Assembly: GCF_040183065.1 (NCBI RefSeq)
Contig: NC_091125.1
Span: 117,786,121-117,850,120, forward strand
Direction: 5' to 3'
DNA length: 64,000 bases
DNA from: Periplaneta americana
Taxonomy: Eukaryota > Arthropoda > Insecta > Blattodea > Blattidae
Each line of letters starts with the position of its first letter. Position 1 is the stretch's first letter. This document shows, in pieces, positions 47,801-58,000 of this stretch. The notes under the pieces are model-generated. The model had not been told where the DNA came from and did no database searches. It worked only from the letters and a program-made list of their open reading frames with translations. The position numbers and the translations under genes are program-made.

Positions 47801-48880
47801 AAAGTTTCTGTTTTAAGCCCAGATTTATTTAATATAATGTTACGTGACTTACCTGATATTGTTCCACCTGAGGTAAAAATAAGTATCTGTGCAGATGTTG
47901 TTACTATATGGGCTATGAACAATGATCCAAATAAAACATTAAGAGTTTTACAAACAGCTGGAAATAATATCAGTAGTTGGGCATCCAAATGAAATCTATC
48001 TCAACTGAATCAAAATTGAATATACTGTCTTCACAAGAAGATATAGCTTAAAAACTATAAACCTCATATTTATCTGAATAATCAAGAAATTCAGTATAAT
48101 CCAACTCCTAAGCTCCTAGGATTAATTTTTGATGAAAAACTTTTATGGAAAACACATTTAACCAGTGTTGCTTCGCAGTGTCTACCACAATTAAATCTCT
48201 TGAAGATCATGGCTAATAAGGAATGGGGATTAGATATCACGACAGTGCATTGTTTTATAATGCTTATATACGATCAAAATTGATCTATGGGTGTGAAATA
48301 TGGGAAGAAGCATCAGCAACTCATCTACAAAAAATTTCTATTCTTCAAAACTCAGCCTTAAAATTATGCCTAGGAGTCCCAAAAACCACATCAACTGTTG
48401 CCCTAGAAATTGAATGTAATACTCAACCAATCAAAGGATCTAAAAATACATATAAAATTGCAAGCCTCATCCAGATCTCAGATGCTCTTCAAACTGTCAG
48501 ATGATATCCTGTGTAATTTCTATAAAATAAACAAAGAAGAAATACCAATCTATATCAAACACTCTAAAACTCCAGTTGTGAATGAAATTCCTCCATGGAA
48601 ATTGGTGATTCCAGAACATGGCATACAAATTCCAGGAAATCATTCCAAAAATGATCCTCCATACATTCTTAAGTTAGATGCCATGGAACTAATCTGCAGA
48701 ACATATAAGGATCACCTTCATATTTATACAGATGGCTCTTTAAATCCTGATGATGGGACATTAGGAGCAGGGCGATATATTCAAAGCAGTATAACTTATT
48801 TTCGGTAATAGTATACAATTTACTTACGATACTGTGCCTTGCAGGAGACATTATGTGATTTTCTCCTCTATCAGATAAAA

Positions 48881-48929
<49 letters not shown>

Positions 48930-49051
48930 CTTACATTTAACATTGCAGGATCATTTTCCTGAATCTGTTCTTCAATTAGTGGAGTTTCACACTTAAGTTT
49001 TAGTTTTATGCACTAGCTCTTTCCTTGTTACATGCGATGTTCCCAGTGTGA

Positions 49052-49099
<48 letters not shown>

Positions 49100-52000
49100 C
49101 ATCATCGTTATTATTATATCTTAACTTCCAGTAAATTTCGAAAGGATAATTTCCTTCTCCTCCTTGGATGCATGACCTGCTTCTTGTAAAAATATCATAA
49201 GCAACAAGAATATTGGCTTCTAATTCATCTAACATGTGAAAATTCTTCACAAGCAGTCTTTCAATTGCCTAATAAACATAAATAGCAAAGATTGGGGGAT
49301 CTCAGCTGCAAATTTTCGAGTAGTCAAAGTCATTGAATATCTTCCCAATGTTGTTCATTGAATATCGTCATAGTGTCGTCCATTGAGAAATTTGAAGTAT
49401 TCGTGGTTGTACTGTCCTGTACCAGTATGAAATAGTTACAAGTTTTCACTTTACTGAAGATTGAAGTCAGAATACCTTTAAAATGTCTCTCAGAATTCAC
49501 TGCCTGGTAAAAAATCAGCTCTTGGAATTGTAGGCTACAATTAGGGTTTGTTTAATTAAATTTAGTATAGCATCATCTCTACAATGCGTGCCTTATGGAA
49601 CTATCATAATATAAACTTGTTTGTTCTACTTTATGCGTGTTGACTTGGCTTATCACTTCCCACATCCGGATAATAAGTATATATTGTATTTTTCTGTATT
49701 TCCTCTACACAGTATGGAACAATTATACTGCTGTGACTCAATACCTAGAGTGAAAGTGAGGATGGAAATTGGATAGAAGAGGTTATATGGAATGCACTTG
49801 ACTACCCTTTTGCAATACACATTTAGTATTAATAGTGTTGTTTCTTATCCCAATAGGTAGTTCAGTTTAGATTAGCTCCATGAAATTTACTTCTTTCGTC
49901 TTTGTGATTATTTTTGGTGTGATGAGCATAAGTCTCCTTTAGTAAGACTGAGGCAGCAGAAATATGCTGAGGACTGGCTTCCTTCTGATTGCAGTTCCCT
50001 GCATATGGGGAAGATTTTCCTTCTCATTCATAGTTTTCATTGATTTTTTTATGTTGTATGTTTTTAATCTGGTTAGTCCAGTTTTTATGTTTTCTTGTTG
50101 GTTGAAGTAGTGTGGCCTCTTTTGTATTTCGACTGACATAACATTCATGTTCCGGCTGAGTTTTGAATTTCTTCAAGTAATCTGTTTTATCAGGAATCAT
50201 GTTTCATCATGTTATCGTTTCTTTAGATGGTTTTTAAACATAAATAATAAATATGAATAGATTTTGTTAATGAAATACTGTATATTTGTTTCTAACTGCA
50301 CTTAGAGTAATCTGTAAATTACAAAGATTTCGTTATAGTCATTCATAAGGCACATGTTCTCCCCCTCCCCCCGTTCTATTCACAGCTCCCTTTTGAGAGT
50401 TCTGTCAAATACAAATAATACAAGAGCCACCAAGGTTGCTTGTTCGGACAGGTTGATGATGCCTTATTGTGGCATGTCGTAGAGATTCTTTTAGCATGAA
50501 TCTGTTTACATTTATTTGCAGTTTATAGTAATTTCTCACTTTTGGTATTTTCTCACGCATTTATAACAATAAAATTGCAGGTTTTTTAGGTGAAATGTCA
50601 TGGATCATTGAGTGATTCGATGATAATGGTTTAACTTGCATAAAATATTGAATTTTATTAATTCTGCATGATAATTTTATTAATGAAAGAAATACCACTG
50701 GAATAAGATGGAAATTGGGCACATTTGCATTAGCACAGTACTTACAATTCAGTCGGAACATTTTGACGCAAAATGTCTGTCACTTATTCGATTTACCTAC
50801 AGTAATTTTTTTGATACTGGTATATTGATGTATTTGGTCTCAGCAATTACATTCGTGTAATGTACACCTCACAATTAGTTACAATAATATTATGTATTTT
50901 ATCACAGTAATCAGAATTACAAAGTATGCAAGAGCCTAATTTACACTTGCTAGTTATCTCTCGTCACTTGTTCTTTAGTTTTACATTTTTGTATCTTTAT
51001 TTTCGAGTATAAATAAATATGCATAATGTTATCTGTAACGTTAAAAATGATGTTTCATTACTAATGAAGTCATGACTATTGCTCATAACTGTAGGAATCC
51101 CAAAGGCTTCTCTAATTGGTCTCACGAGCAGTCGGGCCACATCAACATCTGCAGCATCCAGTGGACACCCAGCATCTACTCCCAATTCCGGACCATCCTC
51201 TGCCTCAAGTCTCAGCTGTAAGTCAGTCTTGTTTCTCTTTCCCAAGAACGTCTCACTAGTAATTTTTGTTTCTCAGTTCACATAAAAGAGCAAATTTGAA
51301 ACAATGAGTGGAAGTTGACTATTATATAGGCCATTCGGTATCTCGTGAAACCTACCTGCACGTAAGAGGAAAGCTGTGGACTGGAAAGCGTCCCTCCCTT
51401 GCTTTTCTTCCACTTACAGGTAGCTAGCCCGCTTACCTTCACTGTAAGGTTCTAAATAGGAGCTACAACACACACAAACATTTGATTTAACAAGATAACC
51501 AACGACCTATAATAAATTGCAATGGAAACACACAATAATTGTATAAAATAGTGTTTACTTCTTTTTTATTCATTATTATATGCAAACTTGTGATACAAAT
51601 CTGTTTATTTTAAAGAGTTACATTTTGAGATCTCCTAAAAACATTTTAACAATTGTTGCAGTATTTGTGATGAAATCTTTTGGTTACAACAAATAGTTAT
51701 CTGATGATCCAAGTGGTGCAGATTTCTGTATTGTATCCAGTGGCAGTCTGTCAGGGGAAGCAAAGGAAGCACTCTTGGGTAACTAAAATTAAAGTAATAA
51801 AAATGTACATATGGACCTATTCATTTTCTACTCCATATGGTTTATGTATGAGAATGTACTTTTAAAAGTTCTGCGTGGATTCTCGATGACGTCGGCCTCG
51901 GTAGCGTAGTTGGTATAGTGCTGGTCTTCTATGCTCTAGGTTGTGGGTTCGATTCCGGCCCAGGTTGATGGCATTTAAGTGTGTTTAAATGCGACAGGCT

Positions 52001-55000
52001 TATGTCAGTAGATTTAGTGACATGTAAAAGAACTCCTGTGGGACAAAATTCCGGCACACCGGGGACACTGATATAACCTCTGCAGTTGCGAGCGTCGTTA
52101 AATAAAGTATAATTATAAATTCTCGGTGACTGGGTGACTTGCGTATAAAACACTGCAAAGTTAGGATAAAAGAGGCTAGGTGGGATTTCCATCTCTTTCT
52201 AGAGCTCTTCCTATCTTTGTCATTTACTATACGTCTTTAAATGGCCATGACAGGGGTCAGAGTGAGAGGCAGAAGCTAGCTGGGTGTACTCTCTCTGTCT
52301 AGAACTCCTTCTTTCTCTGTCTTCTACTTCATGTGACTGAGAGTTAGGGGTGGGTAAGGATAGCAAATGCTTGATAGAAGCTAGCAGAGTGCTCTTTCTC
52401 TTTCTAAAGCTCTTCCTGTCTTTGTCTTCCTTCTCATACGAATTCTCTTCACATCCTTCACTGCAGAAACCAGTCAAAATATTGCTGCAGTGAGAGGAAA
52501 TTTCGAAAATGTTTATGGAGAAACTCTAAGGAATGTTGGAGTACCTTCCAAAAGAATAATCTACTATCAGCATGTATACTGTGAGATATATGATGATGTG
52601 AACAGTCACCTTGCCATGAGGTTACAAGATTGTGAGAATTTACGGGTTTTACCCCTACTATTGTGTGATAAATACTCAACATATAAAAATAATTTTCCTC
52701 AACAAGAATTTTCGAAATTAATGCATTATTATGGCAGCTGGTTTGAAAATGTCTTGCTGAAAAATGGGCTCACTGTAGGCCTACTTTATGGCAGCACAGA
52801 GTTTGAGAACACAACCCACTTGAATTATTACAAATAGTGTCATCAGAAAAGGAAAACTAAGCAAAGAAGAATATGGCCATATGTAAGTACTGGTATAAAT
52901 CAAACTTTTAAGCTCTAGCTATATTATATTGCGTATTTTGATATTCACATTATAGTTTATTATGTTGTCTGGAAATAATCTCTGTAAAACATATAGCCCT
53001 ATTACATTTAAGAAAATTCATTGCTTCCCCTGACTGCACACCCTCCTCTTGCCACTGGTTGTATCTTCTATACATAGTTTATAAAATGTCAAGTAACTTA
53101 TGCATTTTTCTTTTTGTTAATAAGATAAACTAAAAAATGGTGACTAGGTAACTTATGTTATCATTGTGAAGTTGTGCTTAAAATAATTATACTAGTATGA
53201 ATTTATTATAATTATGTCGACATTATGTAGATGACTCTCACTTCTTCAATTAAAATTTAAAAAACATTTATTTATATTAGTATGAAAAATGTGTATGTAT
53301 ATGTGTACGTTATTTATTATGATTATTATATCATCGTTATGTAGATGACATTTGTGTTTCAATTGAAATTAAAAAGGAAGTGACTTGTAAACGAATACTC
53401 TCTTTCTACCTTGAAATTAGTATAAACTTTTTCCTTGAAAATATTTTGTAAGTATTCTTTTAAAAAATTCCTGCCAGTGAACTACATTAAGTAAACAGTG
53501 GTGGGAAGACTTGCCTTTGTGTAATTTAATTTCTACCACTTTCACTTTTATATAGAATTAATTATCCAACTGTGGAATAGAAGATTATTTTTTTTAGGGT
53601 GGCTCCTTATTTGTACTTTCAATTTTCATAGTTTTTAAATGGTCATTGGCCAGCACATTACACAATATGTAATTTCTTGTGTAGCAATGGTGTCACTAGG
53701 AGGAGATTCTCGCCATCCCTTGGCTCCAGCCCGGCCCAAGTGTAACAGTATTCTCCACATGTTTGGAGAATGGCTGTTTGAAGCTGCTCATATTGGCTGT
53801 GAAGCTGCATACCATAGCAAAGGAGTGTCACAACGTAAGTGTATCCTTCTCTATCAGATCAACATGTCACCAGGGGCCTGTTTCTCAAAAATACTAGTTT
53901 AGTAGTTCACCAGTTACTAGTTACCAGAGTATATTTCACCAGCTCTACTAGATTCTGTTTCTCAGACTATTTTACTAGTCTAGTAACTTGTGACAATTTT
54001 TCACTAGTCACATGACCTCTTTCACTAGTCAGCTGATTGAGTTCATTTGTTTATAGTCACTGGTAGGTATTATTTGAGGTTAGAAGGCTAAGTTGTTTAT
54101 GTTTTGATTCTTATTTCTCTTTTCGGTTGAAATTCCATCAATTGAAAGCAAATTAACTATACTCAATATGATTAATGAATCAAAAGATATATTATTCGGT
54201 GCTTTTTCAAGCATAATAAAAAATGATAAAGTAAACAAATGGACAAAAAATTTTGTGGTATGTGAGGCTGTGGAACTGATACCTCAAAACAAAGATTTTG
54301 CATATGTTAGAGACACTTACTAGCCCAACATTAAGAAAACAACTTTTATGAGTACCAATTCAAGTTCACAATATCATAATATGAACACATTATGTAGCTA
54401 GTGTGTCTACTGCCGACATGAATGCCACTTATGACTTGAAAAATTCACTCATTTTTTTTTCAGTTTTGCGTTAGATCTATTCACAAATTAGTGTCGTTTT
54501 ATGTTTAATTTGTAACCTAAAGTTGACAATATCAGAATAACTGGCAGTGGAGGAGGAAAGCCAGCAAAAATTACTGCAGTTGATGAATTGGTATTAGATT
54601 ATTAGGAAAAAAAATTCTGCTTGTGTTGCTGTCTAGGACAGAAAGACCAGATGCTATTGGAAAATAATGAACATTCCGATTTGTAGAGCAATTTGTATTT
54701 GAAGCTTTGCTGATAATGCATGACTTCTATTTGTTTGTCTTGTTATGGCAGGTCCCACTATATTTAGCAACTTTCCAAGCTTTTCAGCACTTTATTTAAA
54801 CCGTTCATTATATTTAAACAATGCTCCCCTAAAGAAATAATAATAATTGTTCCTTCGCGATATAGTTTTAGCTCTTCTCACAACTTCTTCATCACTTCAA
54901 TCGGAATCACTAAACAACATATTAGAAAAAATTACTACAATATTTTGTTTTGATTATCTGAGAAAGATTGTCACTGGTAACTGATAATATAGAAATCACC

Positions 55001-58000
55001 GGTGTTTGGAGTCTTGTAGGAATATTCCTGTTGAATACTAGTATAATCAACTACATTAGCATTTTGAGAAACAGAATCACTTATGAACTGGTGAAATCGA
55101 CCAATATTACTAGTCTGTGAACTGATAACTACTACTTTACCCTTGTAGTTTCTAGAAACACAGACTTGTAAAATAAACTAATATTACTACTGTACAGACT
55201 AGTATTACTAGTCCATGAGTTTTGAGAAACAGGCCCCTGAAGAAAGGAATAGAATTTGGTTATGATTAGATCTCTGATATGTGAGAGTTAGAATGACTAT
55301 GGGCAGATTTTGTTCAGATACATCTTCCATAGAGACTGTGTGTATCCTTTGTGTTGTGTTTGTATTATGCTGTCTTAAGGAATGTCTTGAGCCATACTAG
55401 CCACATGACCATAGAGTCCCCCTTTGTGAACTGTGATTCAGGATGAGCATAGAACGAGCCATTGAACTCTAACCTTTAATAATAATAATGATGATGATGA
55501 TGATGTGTTCTGAGCATGGTATCTTAGAACTGATATGTGTGGATGAGAAAGTCGTGTTATTTTGTTGTCAAATGATGTGTGCAAACCACAAAATGTTTTT
55601 GCTTCTGAATTTCTTTCCTAGATGCAGGGATGTACGGTATTTCAAAGTTCCATGTGTTTATTTCAATCATTTTGAAGTGGTCTGCTTGGTTGTAAAGTTC
55701 AATCTTTTGATGTCTTGTTTGGTATTTGTTAAATTTTTGTTCACGTATTCATTTCATTTTATAAAACTATTGAACTCAAATTCTATTTACAGATACAGAA
55801 ATCCTTTACAGAATCTTAAATGACTGGATAACCTTATGAAACCATTCCATTAGTTATGTAACAACCTATATTATATCATTTAACTTGACAAAAATTGAAA
55901 ATAATTATTTTGCTCTTAACAATCGTTACTTTATGTTATCATGCTAAGAAACTCGTCTCTTTCTTGAACAGCAGAGGGCCATTATATTGAATTGCAAGAC
56001 AAGCAAGAAATCCAGCTCTTTCCTGAAAAGTTGGCAGTCTTTATATTGAATTGCAAAACAAGCAAGAGACCCACTTCCTAGACAGTTGATATATTTGTTA
56101 AGTTGAAATTCACCACAAACAGTTGACAGTCAATGTGTTACAATACAACTCATACAAAGACTAGGCACATTGCTAAACAGTTGACAGTTTGTATGTTGTG
56201 TTGTAAAACAAACAAGAGACCCAGAGCTCATTGCTAAATATTTGCCATTTACTGGATGGTTCTTAAGATGTCCTGTTTTTTGAATAGTTGATAGTTGTTA
56301 AAATACTCAACTCCTTTCTGAGCTATTGACTTTTGTTAAGATATCTAGCTCTTTCTCGAAGACATGACAGTGTTGTTAGGTGACATTGCAATACATATTT
56401 ACAATTACTGTGTTGTGTTGCAGGCAACGAGTCCAACACTAATAAGAGACCGAGTTCCTTGCTGTTGGATAGTCGCAAGGGCAGTCTGTCTCTGTCACAA
56501 CCTGGGTCTCTCACAGATGATGCCGAGATTCCACCTGCTCTCACCATTGATAAGTATGAGGCAGGACGGGCAGAGGCCTTGGGAGCTCTGTGCCGCATCT
56601 TCTGTGCCAAGAAGACAGGTGAAGAAATCCTGCCTGTATACCTGGCCCGCTTCTATCTCGCTCTGCAGCATGGCTTGCAGATTAATGAGGTGAGATACAA
56701 ATGAAAATCAGGTCCTGTTGTAGTGTAGTCCGCTGATAGCAGTGATTTGTGGTGAACAGTGTGACTTTGAAACAGGTTTCCTCTAAGTAATTCATGTTTT
56801 CTCAAACATTCGCATTCTGCTGTTTGTTCATTGCCATTATACCATCATCTCATGGACTGAGACTATAATATTGTTGTGCACTGCTAGTCTTTGAAGTCCC
56901 TCTGGCATGTGGTTGGCATGGAGAAAGGGGAAACAGGTGTGGCAGGATAAGAAGGCCGAACCTTAAAGGGGATTATGTGTTATTATAGTGAAGAAAAGGA
57001 AGACAGTTTTAACAATATTTGTTTATTGAAAATAACAAGAAAAATATTAGATGTTTTTCCCTGGTTCAGGAGTAGGGGGGAGATTTCAAAGACCCATAAA
57101 ATTCCGTCCCTAATACAATTTTAATACACAACAGATTGATTCCAGGTTTCTGGTATAAGAAACTGACACTCTAGTTATTTGGCCAACTGTACATCACACA
57201 GGTAACATATTACAAGCATTTGTTCACTGTCAGTGTTGTTGAAAAAGTGCATTTTCGTCAAGATCTGAAAATTGTTTTTTATGATATTACATTTGCTGAT
57301 GATATGGCGCTGTTAACAGAAGAGAAGAGCATCCTAAGGGATATGCTACTGGAGATAATTTACAGCTGTGAGCAGTATAGAATGAAGATAAACGCAAACA
57401 AGACGGAGACCATGGTTATCGGAAGAAAAATAAAGAAGGTAAATGTGCAGTAGTCGAAGTGAAGCAGTAGAGCAAGTGGACAACTTCAAACACTTGGGGT
57501 GTACTATAAGCAGTAACATAAGCTGCTACCAGGAAGTTAAAAGGAAACTTTTAATAGAATAAGGAGCATCTTCTACGGGCCTCTGTAAAAAGAACTAAGG
57601 AAGAGACTAGTGAAGTTCTTTGTGTGGAGCATGGCATTGTATGGGACAGAAACATGGACATTACGATGGAGTGAAGAGAAACGACTAGAAGCATTTGAAA
57701 TGTGGATATGGAGAAAAATGGAGCATGTGAAGTGGACAAAATAAGAAATGAAGCTGTGCCGAGAAGAGTGGGTGAAGAAAGAATAATGTTGAACCTGACT
57801 AGGAAGAGAAAAAGAAATTGCCTAAGTCACTGGCTGAGAAAAAATTGCCTACTGAAGAAGGCATTAAGGAATGGTGAATGGGAGAATAGTTTAGGGCAGA
57901 AGAAGATATTAGATGATACTCACAGACAACATTAAAATGTATAGATCATATGAAGAAACTAAGAGAAAGTCGCAAAATAGGAAAGATTTGAGGATGCTGA

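Noticed and set aside
48993-49250. Asn-run 85-aa minus-strand ORF
   Set aside because: Translation of an (ATT)n array.
53871-55239. hAT element by its CAGGGG end
   Set aside because: CAGGGG resembles hAT ends, but the flanking 8-mers do not match and the interior is SANT-like rather than hAT; left as probable Harbinger type.
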